From contig NZ_CP083808.1 of the NCBI RefSeq assembly GCF_020149765.1, positions 372,001 to 436,000 on the forward strand: 64,000 nt of DNA. Reading direction: 5' to 3'. The notes beneath the pieces were generated by a model. It made no database searches. It was not told where the DNA came from and saw only the letters and a program-made list of their open reading frames with translations. Made by a program: the position numbers and the translations under genes. This DNA is from Pantoea agglomerans. Its GTDB lineage: Bacteria; Pseudomonadota; Gammaproteobacteria; Enterobacterales; Enterobacteriaceae. This document shows positions 51,494-63,253 of this stretch, one piece after another. Position 1 is the stretch's first letter. Each line of letters begins with the position of its first letter.

Positions 51494-53653
51494 TTACTCA
51501 TGCGGGCGAATCGCTCTTTCGGGTAACAGCGCCTGAAACGCTTCAGGCGTGAGAGGCTCGCCCAGCGCGTTGCCCTGAACCGTGTCGCACTGCGCCTGCG
51601 TGGCAAAATCACGCTGCACGCCGTTTTCCACCCCTTCAGCCAGCACCGTCATGCTCAGGCTTTTCCCCAGCGCCGCCAGCGCACGGAACATCATGCGAAT
51701 GCGCCCGCTGTCAGCCAGTTGCGCGGTCAGCGACTTGTCTATTTTGAGACCGGTAACGAATTCATATTGCAGTAAGTTGATCGCCCCCAGCGTGCGGCCA
51801 TAGTGGTCGATTATAAAGCTGGCGCCGGTTTGCCTGATGGCACTGAAGCGCGACGGCACCTCCTGCACCAGCGAGGTCAGCATCGACTCGTCGACCTCCA
51901 GACTGACGAAACTGGCGTCGTTCGCCGTCAGCTCGACCAGCAGACTGTCCAGTCGGATATCATCCAGCTGGCGCGGGAAAAGATTGATGCTGACGCGCAG
52001 CGTGGGCAGCCGCTGCCGCCACTCGCCGACCTGGCGCAGCGCGCTGCGTAAGATCCACTCTCCCAGCGTGAGAGAAAGCGAGCTTTTCATCAGGATATTG
52101 ATAAAGGCGCCAGGCAGCAGCAGTCCGCGCGCGGGATGCTGCCAGCGCAGCAGCGCCTCGCAGCCGGTAAGTTTACCGCTGACGGCGTCAAACTGAGGCT
52201 GGTAAAACAGCACAAACTGCTGCTGGCGCACAGCCATTTCAAGTTCGTGCTCAAAACGGCGGCGCTGCTGGTCAGCCTCCAGAAAGCCCGGCAGAAACAG
52301 CACGCTGCAGCCTTTGCCCGCCGCCTTGGCGCGATAGAGCGCAAGATCCGCTGCAGACATCACCGCCGAGGCGTCCCGGCCATGTTCTGGACAGCAGGCG
52401 ATGCCCATGCTGGCCCCGACGATGACCGGGGAGCCCTGATAGCTAAAGGGGGTTTGCACCGCCAGTATCAGCGCTTCCGCAACCTGCTGCGCCTCATGGC
52501 CACTTTCCGCCAGCAGGATCACAAACTCATCGCCGCCGAGTCGCGCCGCCATAATGCACTGTGCGCAGACGAGGCGGATCTGCTCTGCCACATGACACAG
52601 CAAGGCGTCGCCCGCCGCGTGCCCAAGCGAATCATTCACCTCTTTAAAACCGTCCAGATCGGCCATCATCAGCGTAAAAGGCACGCCGGCCGCGGTCAGG
52701 TGCTCAACCTGATCCATAAAGGCGCTGCGGCTCGCCAGCCGGGTCAGCATATCGAGCGAGGCGAGCTCGCACAGGCGCGCCTCGCTTTCATGGCGTTCCG
52801 TGACATCGCGAATGATCATCCCCACCAGCCGCTCACAATCCTCATGCCAGCCTGAAAAAGAGACTTCAGCCGGGAACTCCTGCCCGTTGCGGCGCCTGCC
52901 CCAGATCTGAATCCGCCGCGGTTGTGAAACAGACGACCGATCGGCCATCATGCGCGCCAGCTCCTGACGGTAGTCCGTCTGGGAGCGCTCTGACACCAGC
53001 CCGGCCACATATTCGCCGGTCATCTCCTGCGCGCTATAGCCGAACAGGCTGGTCGCCGCCGGATTCCAGAAAATGACGCCCTGTTTGAGATCGGTACAGA
53101 TAATGGCATCGGAAGAGGTAGAGGATATCGCTTCCAGCCGCTGCTGGCTGCTGTGCCTCAGTACTTCCAGGCGATGCACCTCCATGCGGTCCATCACCAG
53201 CGAGGCGATGGCCGCCAGATGACGGCGGTCGGTTGCATTAAGTGGCGGCCGCGGCTGGGTATCCACCAGGCAAACCGTGCCAATACGGTGTCCCTCCGGC
53301 GTCACCAGCGGAATACCGGCGTAGAAACGGATATGCGGATAGCCGAGCACCAGCGGGTTATGCTGGAAGCGACTGTCCAGATGGGTATCGGGCACGCAGA
53401 GGATATCGTCCTGTTCCAGGGTGTGATGACAAAAGGCGACGCTGCGCGACGTCTCGCAAATATTCAGCCCATGACGCGCCCTGAAATACTGCTTTTCGCT
53501 GTCGATGAGCGAAATAAAGGATACCGGCACCCGAAACAGGCTGGCCGCCAGCAGGGTGAGCCGATCAAGCGCATCGGAGTAGGGCCTGTTCATCAGCCGA
53601 TACTGTTCAAGGACGTTAAGACGTGCCGCTTCCGTATGGATAGTTGATTTCAA
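51494..53653 (-). CDS. GAF-PAS-GGDEF-EAL(degenerate) protein, probable diguanylate cyclase
   Basis: A 719-residue protein. GAF about 25-160 (homologous to that of the downstream gene), PAS about 175-295 (SDAIICTDLKQGVIFWNPAA), GGDEF about 300-450 with an intact active site (MMADLDGFKEVND, RLGGDEFVILL), and EAL about 460-710 starting with CEALLRW but with DDFG replaced by IDHYG, so phosphodiesterase activity is doubtful. It likely makes c-di-GMP from GTP. It is the promoter-proximal gene of a pair with the phosphodiesterase downstream. Confidence 0.9.
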   Translation of the reverse strand: MKSTIHTEAARLNVLEQYRLMNRPYSDALDRLTLLAASLFRVPVSFISLIDSEKQYFRARHGLNICETSRSVAFCHHTLEQDDILCVPDTHLDSRFQHNPLVLGYPHIRFYAGIPLVTPEGHRIGTVCLVDTQPRPPLNATDRRHLAAIASLVMDRMEVHRLEVLRHSSQQRLEAISSTSSDAIICTDLKQGVIFWNPAATSLFGYSAQEMTGEYVAGLVSERSQTDYRQELARMMADRSSVSQPRRIQIWGRRRNGQEFPAEVSFSGWHEDCERLVGMIIRDVTERHESEARLCELASLDMLTRLASRSAFMDQVEHLTAAGVPFTLMMADLDGFKEVNDSLGHAAGDALLCHVAEQIRLVCAQCIMAARLGGDEFVILLAESGHEAQQVAEALILAVQTPFSYQGSPVIVGASMGIACCPEHGRDASAVMSAADLALYRAKAAGKGCSVLFLPGFLEADQQRRRFEHELEMAVRQQQFVLFYQPQFDAVSGKLTGCEALLRWQHPARGLLLPGAFINILMKSSLSLTLGEWILRSALRQVGEWRQRLPTLRVSINLFPRQLDDIRLDSLLVELTANDASFVSLEVDESMLTSLVQEVPSRFSAIRQTGASFIIDHYGRTLGAINLLQYEFVTGLKIDKSLTAQLADSGRIRMMFRALAALGKSLSMTVLAEGVENGVQRDFATQAQCDTVQGNALGEPLTPEAFQALLPERAIRPHE

Positions 53654-54084
53654 CTCTATCCCCTCCTGAAAAAAAATGCTGGGGCCGTCAAAAACAGTAA
53701 CCTGAGACAGGCTGCGTCAGACGGATCTATCCTGTCGCCACAAGAAAGGCCCGAAAAAGATGCTCAAATACGTTTTCACACTATCGACCAGCGAAGCGAT
53801 AACTTCAGCCCAATTTGATGACAACGGTAAGTAACTGTTTCCGCCATCATCCCGACGCGACCTCCCTTCTCGCTGCTGGCACAGGAGTGCTTTAACCGCA
53901 TCAGCGGCCCCCCTCTGCGGCGGACGCTTTTATTGTTTTAAAACAGGCTTTCTGCTGCTGGAGCCACCTTTGCATACAGTAATTTATTGGTACGGGCCTG
54001 ATATAAAACAGGCAGGCCAATGAATCTGCGGAATAAATGCAGTGCAAAGCGCGTGCGTCTGAGGCAAATGAGTGAAGATTGAGA
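53654..54084. other. Intergenic region upstream of the c-di-GMP gene pair
   Basis: About 430 bp with no convincing gene; the short minus-strand frames near 53901-54126 start inside the katE terminator and show no family features. It must hold the promoter of the c-di-GMP operon. Confidence 0.4.
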
Positions 54085-54118
54085 TAAAAAAAGGGCGACA
54101 TAATAAACATGTCGCCCT
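54085..54118 (-). terminator. Terminator of katE
   Basis: AGGGCGACAT/ATGTCGCCCT, a 10-bp perfect stem with a 7-nt loop; on the minus strand it is followed by a run of T (plus-strand A-run at 54086-54092). Confidence 0.85.
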
Positions 54119-54184
54119 GTTTGCATCAGCTATACCAGCCCTGAAGCGGAGGATGCTCCGCATAAAGATCGCTGGCCGCTATCG

Positions 54185-56449
<2,265 letters not shown>

Positions 56450-56610
56450 TAACCCTTACTCCAGCGGTTGGTTTATTTTCGATGCCATTAAAGATAGAAC
56501 AACCTGAGCGATAGTGCGGATTAAATGCCCATTTTGCACCGGTCGGCGCAGTTTATGCGCAGCGACGCCTGGTTTTCAGACGGCAGCACTCCATCGGAGA
56601 CAGCGGACAG

Positions 56611-56636
56611 AAAAAAAGCGCCGTCTCGGCGCTTTT
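56611..56636. terminator. Bidirectional terminator between chemoreceptor and katE
   Basis: AAAAGCGCC/GGCGCTTTT with a 5-nt loop; A-run and T-run on the two sides. On the minus strand it lies 31 bp after the chemoreceptor stop. Confidence 0.85.
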
Positions 56637-56667
56637 AATCAGGCAGGTGAAGTTTACAGGCGCAGCC

Positions 56668-58326
56668 TTAGAAACTTTCCCAGTTAACCTCAGCGCCCTG
56701 CGCAGGCCGCGGGGCCAGGCTTCTGGCTGGTGCTGCCGCTCTGCTGAACGCCGGGGCGGCGGGCGCCTCGCGATAGCCGCGGCTCTCCGTCAGGGTAAAG
56801 GTGGCCACCAGTTTTGACAGGGTTTCCGCCTGCTCCTGCAGCGATTTAGAGGCGGAGGAGGCTTCTTCAACCAGTGAGGCGTTTTGCTGGGTTACCTCAT
56901 CCATCTGTCCGATTGCCTGATGAACCTGCTCAATGCCCTTGCTCTGTTCAGAGGTGGCAGCGGCGATTTCGTTAACCAAGTCGGCAACCTGCTGGATGGC
57001 GGTGCTGACGTTTTCCGTATTGCCACCCACCTGCATCGCCTGGTTAACCCCCTGCTCAACCTGAGAAACAGAGACAGAAATCAGATCCTTGATCTCACGG
57101 GCGGCGGAAGAGGATCGCTGTGCCAGGTTACGCACCTCAGAGGCCACCACGGCGAACCCTTTGCCATGCTCCCCTGCGCGCGCCGCCTCTACCGCAGCGT
57201 TAAGCGCCAGGATATTGGTCTGGAAGGCGATCCCCTCAATCAAACCTGTAATGTCGGAAATTTTTGTCGAACTCCCGCGGATCTCCGACATGGTTTCCAG
57301 CATCTGGCTCACTGCGCTGCCGTTTTGTCGCGATAAAGTGTTCGCATTGTTCGCCAGCTCGCTGGCCTGAACCGCGCCGTCAGCATTCTGCCGTACGGTA
57401 TCACTCAGGGTGGCCATACTCGCCGAGGTCTGCTCCAGCGACGCGGCCTGCTGCTCAGTGCGCGACGACAGATCTTCGTTACCTGCCGCAATCTGGGTCG
57501 ATCCGGTGCTGACCGACTGGGCCGCATGGTTTACCGACAAAAGCGTCGCTGAAACCTTTTGCAGCAGATGGTTAAATGCCGAGGCCGTCTGGCCTATTTC
57601 GTCATTTTTCAACACGGGGGCAGCCTGCGTCAGATCGAGGTTATTGCTGACCTCGGTCATGGTGCTCTTTATGCTGCTCAGGCTGCGCTTAATCCCCAGG
57701 ATAATATTGACGGAAAAGAGGCGCAGCAGCAGAATGACCGCCACTGACGCGCCGCTCATCATCCACAGCGTTTGCGAATAGATCTGTTTATTTTCCGCCC
57801 GCAGGTCATCGCCAATTTTTATATTGAGATCAATCTGCTTTGTGAAGTCAGATTCCATTGCGCGCGTTGCGGCACCCACACCGCCCTCTCCTTTAAGCAG
57901 CGCAAGAGAAACATTATCTTCATGATTTTCTGATGCGGCTAAAAAAGCGGGAAGCGCTGCGCGCACCGCCTCGATATTGCGGTATGCCTGTTCGGTCAGC
58001 GCCTTATCTTTCTCGCTGGAAATATCGTTGGCCATATAATAGTCGGTCAGAGATTTCAGCTTATTCAGCAATCCGTTGATTCTCTCTTCCGCTGCACGCT
58101 GGTCAGCCTTATCGACAGCCGTCTGATGACGGTATAGCGCTATACCAAGCTGGTTGGTGGTGCTGATCGATTTATTCAGATCCTTAATGCTGGGTATTGC
58201 ATTCACCTGTACATATTCAAAACGCGACTGGAAGCCTGAAATCACCGAAAGTGAAACGGCGACAATGGCAAAAAGTGATAAAGCCAGCAATGAAAATGCC
58301 AGCAGCAAGCGCTGTGTAATCGTCAT
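56668..58326 (-). CDS. Methyl-accepting chemotaxis protein with CheR-binding tail
   Basis: A 552-residue chemoreceptor. TM1 about 9-30, a periplasmic four-helix-bundle ligand domain about 31-190 ([16 protein letters not shown]), TM2 about 190-212, HAMP, and the signalling domain with the conserved hairpin [28 protein letters not shown]. The C-terminus ends NWESF, the pentapeptide that tethers CheR and CheB, as in Tsr and Tar. A sigma-28 promoter lies upstream (58365-58391). It should be a major receptor, ligand unknown; the domain layout is Tar/Tsr-like but the sensor sequence is not recognisable as serine- or aspartate-specific. Confidence 0.93.
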   Translation of the reverse strand: MTITQRLLLAFSLLALSLFAIVAVSLSVISGFQSRFEYVQVNAIPSIKDLNKSISTTNQLGIALYRHQTAVDKADQRAAEERINGLLNKLKSLTDYYMANDISSEKDKALTEQAYRNIEAVRAALPAFLAASENHEDNVSLALLKGEGGVGAATRAMESDFTKQIDLNIKIGDDLRAENKQIYSQTLWMMSGASVAVILLLRLFSVNIILGIKRSLSSIKSTMTEVSNNLDLTQAAPVLKNDEIGQTASAFNHLLQKVSATLLSVNHAAQSVSTGSTQIAAGNEDLSSRTEQQAASLEQTSASMATLSDTVRQNADGAVQASELANNANTLSRQNGSAVSQMLETMSEIRGSSTKISDITGLIEGIAFQTNILALNAAVEAARAGEHGKGFAVVASEVRNLAQRSSSAAREIKDLISVSVSQVEQGVNQAMQVGGNTENVSTAIQQVADLVNEIAAATSEQSKGIEQVHQAIGQMDEVTQQNASLVEEASSASKSLQEQAETLSKLVATFTLTESRGYREAPAAPAFSRAAAPARSLAPRPAQGAEVNWESF

Positions 58327-58364
58327 ATAAACCCTGATGTGAAGTGTAAATATTGCAAAAGGGG

Positions 58365-58391
58365 TTATCGACGCCGATTTACGGGGCTTTA
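58365..58391 (-). promoter_or_regulatory. Sigma-28 (FliA) promoter of the chemoreceptor
   Basis: On the minus strand TAAA (58391-58388), 15 nt, GTCGATAA (58372-58365); one mismatch to the FliA -10. It lies 38 bp upstream of the start codon. Confidence 0.75.
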
Positions 58392-58661
58392 ACGATTTAT
58401 TATCGCTATATCTTTGCCGTCCGGTTGATAAATTTCCTGGATGTACTACGGGTGACGAGCCAGTGAGCGTTTATTATTACAAATATGTTAAGTAATTAAA
58501 AAATATTATCTGTTAAGGCTCTTTGACCATTATTCCACGTTAAATTGCTGGCAGGCCAGAAGTAGCCTTAGCCGGTTAATGCCGCCTGCCCCCCTGGCAG
58601 CGTCGTTGAGTGACAGGACGAACGGCCAGCTGACGCCAGGCCGAGGGGAAGACGGCGCTTA
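58392..58661. other. Intergenic stretch after the chemoreceptor promoter
   Basis: With 58327-58391 it forms a 335-bp gap. No gene or clear hairpin; it is AT-rich around 58460-58520 and holds the 3' untranslated end of the DUF2269-like gene. Confidence 0.4.
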
Positions 58662-59150
58662 TTACGCGGCGCCCCAGTGAAAAGGCGCGAGGGTCAGCAG
58701 ATTAATGTCCAGCTGGCTGTGCAGCAGCATTACCGTCAGGATTGCGGCGGTGCAGATCATCTGCGCCACGACCGCCTTATGCAGGCGCGCCGCGGTCGTG
58801 TGCCATTCCGCGTCGCCAGGGCGCAAGGTAGCCAGCGCGGCGTTTGCCGGGTCTCGCAGCCGCTTCTCCGCCAGCGAATCAATAACGAAAATCGCCACGC
58901 TCAGCAGAAACCAGACCTGAAAAAGACGGTGCCAGTCATACAGCCAGAACATCGCGATGCCGCTCAGCATCAGTGCCCAGCCGGCGATATTGTAATAGCG
59001 GTCGGTTATTTTCAGCCCCTGCAGCAGCAGCGCGGTATTTTCCGACCGACAGCCTTTCAGCCGTGCTGAAAGCCAGGGCGCGAACAGCAGCGGCCCGGTG
59101 GCCGCCACTGCCGCCAGGGCGTGAAGCATTTTGATAACGTCATAATTCAA
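58662..59150 (-). CDS. DUF2269-like integral membrane protein
   Basis: A 162-residue protein with four hydrophobic segments: KMLHALAAVAATGPLLFAPW at the start (with the HxxxA/G pattern of the DUF2269 family), NIAGWALMLSGIAMFWLYDW, VWFLLSVAIFVIDSLAEK and AQMICTAAILTVMLLHSQLD. The DUF2269 family is predicted to sit in the inner membrane and has no known function. Ribosome site GGAGATCGCC precedes the start. It lies 110 bp downstream of the AraC gene and could be the last gene of the N-oxygenase operon, but the gap makes this uncertain. Confidence 0.7.
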   Translation of the reverse strand: MNYDVIKMLHALAAVAATGPLLFAPWLSARLKGCRSENTALLLQGLKITDRYYNIAGWALMLSGIAMFWLYDWHRLFQVWFLLSVAIFVIDSLAEKRLRDPANAALATLRPGDAEWHTTAARLHKAVVAQMICTAAILTVMLLHSQLDINLLTLAPFHWGAA

Positions 59151-59260
59151 GGCGATCTCCTCCAGTTGTTGCCGATACAGAGGCTACTTTACTGGAGGCG
59201 GGTGGCTCTAAGAATGTTCACAGAACACATCTTATCGAATCAAACGGACATTTTACGCTG

Positions 59261-60043
59261 TCAGGTTGCGGCGCTTGTGCGCTGATCCTGCAGGTGTTTG
59301 CGTATCTGCCCCGGTCTGCTGTCCGCTACCCGGCGGAACCAGTGACCGAATGAGTCGCCGGAGGAAAAACCCAGCATCACCGACAGCTGCTCATTGGACG
59401 CGTCATTCGCCAGCCCCTGCCAGGCGACCGCCAGCAGCAGACGGTTATGCCAGTCGGTATAGCGCAGCCCGGTTTCTTTGCGGAACAGGCGCGCCAGCGT
59501 GCGTTCGGTGGCGCCGACGCGGTGGCCCCACTCCGCCAGGCTCAGACGCTGGGAGGGATCGGCAATCAGGCTGTCGGTTACCTTCTTCAGCCGCAGATCC
59601 TGCGGCAGGGGCAGAGTCAGGTTGCTGTCAGGCTTCTCCTCGATCTCTTCGAATAACAGCTGCAGCATGCTGTTGCGGCGCGCTTCCGACAGCGGCGCGC
59701 TGGCGTCTGCCAGCCGCTCGCACAGGGCGGAGATCAAAAATGAGCTATCAATCAGCTTCACTCGGGAAGTGAAAGAGCGGCAGAGCGTTGGCGCGATATA
59801 GAGCACCGTCAGATCGACGCGGCTATAGGCCTCGCCCCAGTGAACCGTATCCGGCGGGATCCAGACCGCCATCCCCGGCTTCATCAGCCAGTGCTGCTCC
59901 GGCGTATGGCCATGCAGTACGCCGCGTTTGACCAGCACAAACTGGCCGAGCGGATGGCGGTGAGGCTCATTCTCCTTCGCCGCGATTTGCTCCAGCACGC
60001 GCTCAATAATCAGCGCGTCATTGTTTAACGTCACGGTATCCAT
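59261..60043 (-). CDS. AraC-family regulator with N-terminal cupin
   Basis: A 260-residue regulator. The cupin half has EPHRHPLGQFVLVKRGVLHG and MAVWIPPDTVHWGEA, and the AraC half has RLSLAEWGHRVGATERTLARLFRKETG and QLSVMLGFSSGDSFGHWFRR. This architecture is like E. coli NimR, which controls an exporter of 2-nitroimidazole. It is the fourth gene after the adenylate-forming enzyme (10 bp after the MFS gene), an unusual position that would let the cluster control itself. It likely senses the product or a precursor of the pathway. Confidence 0.85.
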   Translation of the reverse strand: MDTVTLNNDALIIERVLEQIAAKENEPHRHPLGQFVLVKRGVLHGHTPEQHWLMKPGMAVWIPPDTVHWGEAYSRVDLTVLYIAPTLCRSFTSRVKLIDSSFLISALCERLADASAPLSEARRNSMLQLLFEEIEEKPDSNLTLPLPQDLRLKKVTDSLIADPSQRLSLAEWGHRVGATERTLARLFRKETGLRYTDWHNRLLLAVAWQGLANDASNEQLSVMLGFSSGDSFGHWFRRVADSRPGQIRKHLQDQRTSAAT

Positions 60044-60053
60044 CTGTTCTGTT

Positions 60054-61424
60054 TTAGGGCGATTTCGCCGGGTAAGCGCGGGGCAGCAGCAGGGTAAAGA
60101 TCAACCCTACCAGCATACTGACGCCAAGGATAATAAAACAGATCGGGAAAGCGTGCAGGCCGTTAAGATGCAGCTGCATCGTCGCCAGAATATTGACCCC
60201 CAGCGCCGCGCCCAGATTGCGTAAAAACTGCACCGTCGCGGTCCAGGCGCCAAGGCGTTCCGGCGGCGCGGCGTTTTGCGCCAGCACCAGCGTGGTGGTC
60301 GCGGTAAAGCCCATACCCAGGCCGATCAGCAGCAGCGACACCGCCATCAGCCACGGCTGCTGCTGGGTGATGGCCCACGCCATCAGCAGTCCGCCGGCCG
60401 CCAGCTGCAGCATGCCGCCAGCCGCCATGCGCCGGTAGCCTGCCGCCGCCAGCTTCGCGCCGCAGACCGCCGCGCCCACCACCCAGCCCAGCGCCGCCAG
60501 CATCACCAGCAGGCCGGTTGAGAGGGCGATCGGATGCTGGCTTAACGCCAGCGGCAGTAGCGTTACCGAGGCATAGAGCCCGGCGCTGGAAAGCAGCACC
60601 AGCACGATAACGGGAAACAGGGTGCGCCGCTGAAAAAAAGGCAGCGGGATCGGGCTACACTCCGGCTGACGCCGCACGCGAGCGATAAGCGCCAGTAGCC
60701 CCACGATGAAGCCCGCCGTCAGCATCCCGAACGAGGCGTCCCCGCTGTCCGGCCGCGCGGTAAGAAGCAGCAGGCAGCAGGCGGCAACGATCAGCGCCGC
60801 CTGCGCCGGCATGTCCAGATGCCTCCTGCCCGTCCCCTTGCTCACCGCTGGCGCGACAAACAGCAGCAGCAGCGCCAGCAGGCCGAGCGGAATATTTAGC
60901 CAGAAGATAGCCCGCCAGCCGAAGGTCGCACCTAGCGCGCTGCCGAGCAGCGGCCCGACAATGGCGGAGAGTCCCCAGACGCCGCTCAGCATTCCCTGCA
61001 TTTTGCCGCGCCGTTCAGCGTCGAACAGCGCCGCCAGCAGCGAATAGGAGAGCACGATAATCCCGCCCGCGCCGACGCCCTGCAGCGCCCGCGCCAGGAT
61101 CAGCATCGGCATGGTGGCACTTACCGCCGCCAGCACCGAGGCGCCGAGGAATATCAGCAGACACGCCTTCAGCGTAGTGGAGACGCCAAGCCGATCGCCG
61201 CACGCGCCGGCCAGCGGTGCCACCAGCGCCACCGGCAGTAAAAAGGCGGACATCACCCAGGGCCAGAGGCTCGGATGGCCCAGCTGCTGGCTGATGGTCG
61301 GCAGCACCGTACTGACGATGGTGCTGTCCACGGCGGCGAGAAACAGCGCAACAATCACCGCCAGCACGCCGACGCTGTTTTTTTTAGGCAGCGCCGCAGC
61401 GGGCGCTAAGGTGGTCTCTTTCAT
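60054..61424 (-). CDS. MFS exporter, DHA2 (EmrB/QacA)-type
   Basis: A 456-residue drug/metabolite exporter with about 14 hydrophobic segments. Motifs: LFLAAVDSTIVSTVLPTISQQL in the first segment (the DSTIV motif of DHA2 proteins), APLAGACGDRLGVSTTLKAC (motif A) and GVWGLSAIVGPLLGSALG (motif C of drug exporters). It starts 9 bp after the N-oxygenase gene, so it probably exports the product made by the upstream enzymes and protects the producer. Substrate unknown. Confidence 0.9.
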   Translation of the reverse strand: MKETTLAPAAALPKKNSVGVLAVIVALFLAAVDSTIVSTVLPTISQQLGHPSLWPWVMSAFLLPVALVAPLAGACGDRLGVSTTLKACLLIFLGASVLAAVSATMPMLILARALQGVGAGGIIVLSYSLLAALFDAERRGKMQGMLSGVWGLSAIVGPLLGSALGATFGWRAIFWLNIPLGLLALLLLFVAPAVSKGTGRRHLDMPAQAALIVAACCLLLLTARPDSGDASFGMLTAGFIVGLLALIARVRRQPECSPIPLPFFQRRTLFPVIVLVLLSSAGLYASVTLLPLALSQHPIALSTGLLVMLAALGWVVGAAVCGAKLAAAGYRRMAAGGMLQLAAGGLLMAWAITQQQPWLMAVSLLLIGLGMGFTATTTLVLAQNAAPPERLGAWTATVQFLRNLGAALGVNILATMQLHLNGLHAFPICFIILGVSMLVGLIFTLLLPRAYPAKSP

Positions 61425-61433
61425 CCTTTCTCC

Positions 61434-62333
61434 TTACCAGCCGGTATGCACGCGCGAGGCCTGCGAAAACTGCTGCACAATAGCCGCCGTTTCCTGGTCC
61501 ATATAGTCGTCGACATTGCGGATTGCCTCGCCGGACTGCACGATCTCGCGAAAGCGCAGCGTCATATCCAGCTGCGTTTTAGCCGCGATATTGCCTTCGG
61601 TGTAGTCGAGATCGAATGCCGCCTTCACCGTTTCGGCACTGGCGATCGCCAGTTGGGTATTCAGCGCCTCCGTCTCCTGCACCAGCTGATGCATACGTCG
61701 GTTTTCCGCCGCGCTGAAGGTGGGGATAATCTGCTCAAAGATGGCGTGGTCGCACTGGATATGGCGCGCCTCGTCCAGGCCGTGGAAGTGGAGCAGCTGC
61801 GTCAGGAAGCTGCGCTGCATCGGGTCCAGCACCTTCAGGCGGCGTTCAAACACCGTAATAATTGATTCGCCAACGTAGGCCGTAGAGCAGAGCGCCGCCA
61901 GTTTAATCAGAGGCGCGTCGTTATCGCTGTAGAGCGCAACGCGATCGGCAAACAGGTTGTTCTCCAGTTTGATATCGCGCCCTGACAGATGACGCACATA
62001 TTGGTAGAAGCTGTTGGCGTGGTTGATCTCCTCCGAGGCAAAGCAGGAGACCGCGTGATAGAGACCGTCGCCCGCTTTAAACGGCGTCGATTCCGCCTGT
62101 AGTTCGCACAGGATGCGGGTCATCACCGTGGCGACGTGCATCTCAATCTCCGCCAGCTGTGCAAGCTCCTTGTAGAGATAGGCTACCGCCTTATCTTCCT
62201 GGCCCGCTTCGCCGACCAGCGCGCGCGACAGAAAATCGAGCTCTCTGTCGCTGGCGGCCTGCTCCCAGGGCATACGGTTGGGATGCAGATAGTTAAGGTG
62301 TGCGTATTGGTTAATGCTTTTAAAATCAGTCAT
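61434..62333 (-). CDS. AurF-like diiron N-oxygenase
   Basis: A 299-residue helical protein matching the p-aminobenzoate N-oxygenase (AurF) family. All diiron ligands line up: Glu in LAEIEMH (62 or 64), E101/E102 with H105 (ASEEINHANSF), E156 (YVGESIITVFERR) and H184-x3-E188-x2-H191 (HGLDEARH), the last being the AurF fingerprint. Family members oxidise an amine to hydroxylamine, nitroso or nitro, as in aureothin, and in N-oxygenated signals such as valdiazen and leudiazen. Here the neighbours (adenylating enzyme, oxygenase, exporter) point to a small-molecule pathway. It is 11 bp downstream of the TauD-like gene. Confidence 0.85.
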   Translation of the reverse strand: MTDFKSINQYAHLNYLHPNRMPWEQAASDRELDFLSRALVGEAGQEDKAVAYLYKELAQLAEIEMHVATVMTRILCELQAESTPFKAGDGLYHAVSCFASEEINHANSFYQYVRHLSGRDIKLENNLFADRVALYSDNDAPLIKLAALCSTAYVGESIITVFERRLKVLDPMQRSFLTQLLHFHGLDEARHIQCDHAIFEQIIPTFSAAENRRMHQLVQETEALNTQLAIASAETVKAAFDLDYTEGNIAAKTQLDMTLRFREIVQSGEAIRNVDDYMDQETAAIVQQFSQASRVHTGW

Positions 62334-62344
62334 GGTGCATTCCG

Positions 62345-63253
62345 TCAGGCCAGATAAGAGAGCGCGTTAAAAATGGTGCGGGCTTTGTCCTCGATGCGAC
62401 GGCGGCCGTGCATCACCCGGGTGTTATCGATCAGCACGATATCGCCGTGCTGCCAGCCGATATCGAAGGTAAAGCGATCGCAGACGGCGTCTGCTTCCGC
62501 CAGCAGATCGGCGGGAATCTCGCTGCCATCGGCAAAGGTGATGACCGGCTTCTCGTAGTGATTCGAGGGACCGAAAATGCTGTTGGCGAAGTTGTGGCGC
62601 GCCGCCGGATTGAGGCGGCTGGCGCGAATGGCCGGCGTCTGGAACGCATAGCGGATCGCGCCGTCGTCGTTAAGGGTGATGCGCGTGCCGGCAGACCCGG
62701 CGGTCAGCGACAGCAGATGATCCAGCGTGGTCTTCTCAAGGCTTTCCGGGGCATTCTCCTGCGAGGCCAGCGCGTAAAAGGCATAGGTTTTCCACTCCTG
62801 CTCTTCTACCCGGCGTGAATAGACAATCTCCTGCGCGCTGAACGCGGCGCGCGCCGCCGGGCTAAGGTGCTGATAAACCAGCTTGCCATCGCAGACCGTG
62901 GTCTGCGAACCCTGCGCAGGCGCCTGCTGGCAGTAAAACCAGCAGAGATCGGGCCAGAAAGGGCTGTTGCCGTTTTCACAATGCAGGCCGACCTTATCGT
63001 AACCGGCATCAACTTTCTGCGCGGTATCGCCGCTGAAGCTGCGTGCCGGATCGAGACTAATGCGGCCACTGGACTGGCGAACCAGCTGCGAAAAGTGGTC
63101 AATGCTGTGCTGAAAGCCGCGCAGCACCAGATAGCCATGCTCCGCCAGCAGCGTCAGCAGGTAGTCTTTAGATAACAGGGTCACGTCACCTTCATTCAGC
63201 GAGGTGACAATCAGGCCGCCGACGCGGGTATGGGCAGTTTCACGAATATTCAT
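62345..63253 (-). CDS. TauD/TfdA-type Fe(II)/2-oxoglutarate oxygenase
   Basis: A 302-residue cupin-fold oxygenase. Iron ligands are H91-x-E93 (GLHCENGN; an HxE variant of HxD/E) and H282 (VMHGRR); a distal Arg (about 292) in ARTIFNALSYLA should bind 2-oxoglutarate. It would hydroxylate, halogenate-like or desaturate a carbon using 2-oxoglutarate and O2. Several biosynthetic oxygenases, such as AsnO and SyrP, have this layout. The start overlaps the stop of the adenylate-forming gene by 4 bp. Substrate unknown; a carrier-bound or CoA-bound acid is an attractive idea. Confidence 0.85.
   Translation of the reverse strand: MNIRETAHTRVGGLIVTSLNEGDVTLLSKDYLLTLLAEHGYLVLRGFQHSIDHFSQLVRQSSGRISLDPARSFSGDTAQKVDAGYDKVGLHCENGNSPFWPDLCWFYCQQAPAQGSQTTVCDGKLVYQHLSPAARAAFSAQEIVYSRRVEEQEWKTYAFYALASQENAPESLEKTTLDHLLSLTAGSAGTRITLNDDGAIRYAFQTPAIRASRLNPAARHNFANSIFGPSNHYEKPVITFADGSEIPADLLAEADAVCDRFTFDIGWQHGDIVLIDNTRVMHGRRRIEDKARTIFNALSYLA

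Noticed and set aside
53901..54126. Minus-strand short frames before the c-di-GMP genes
   Set aside because: They begin inside the katE terminator hairpin and have no family features.
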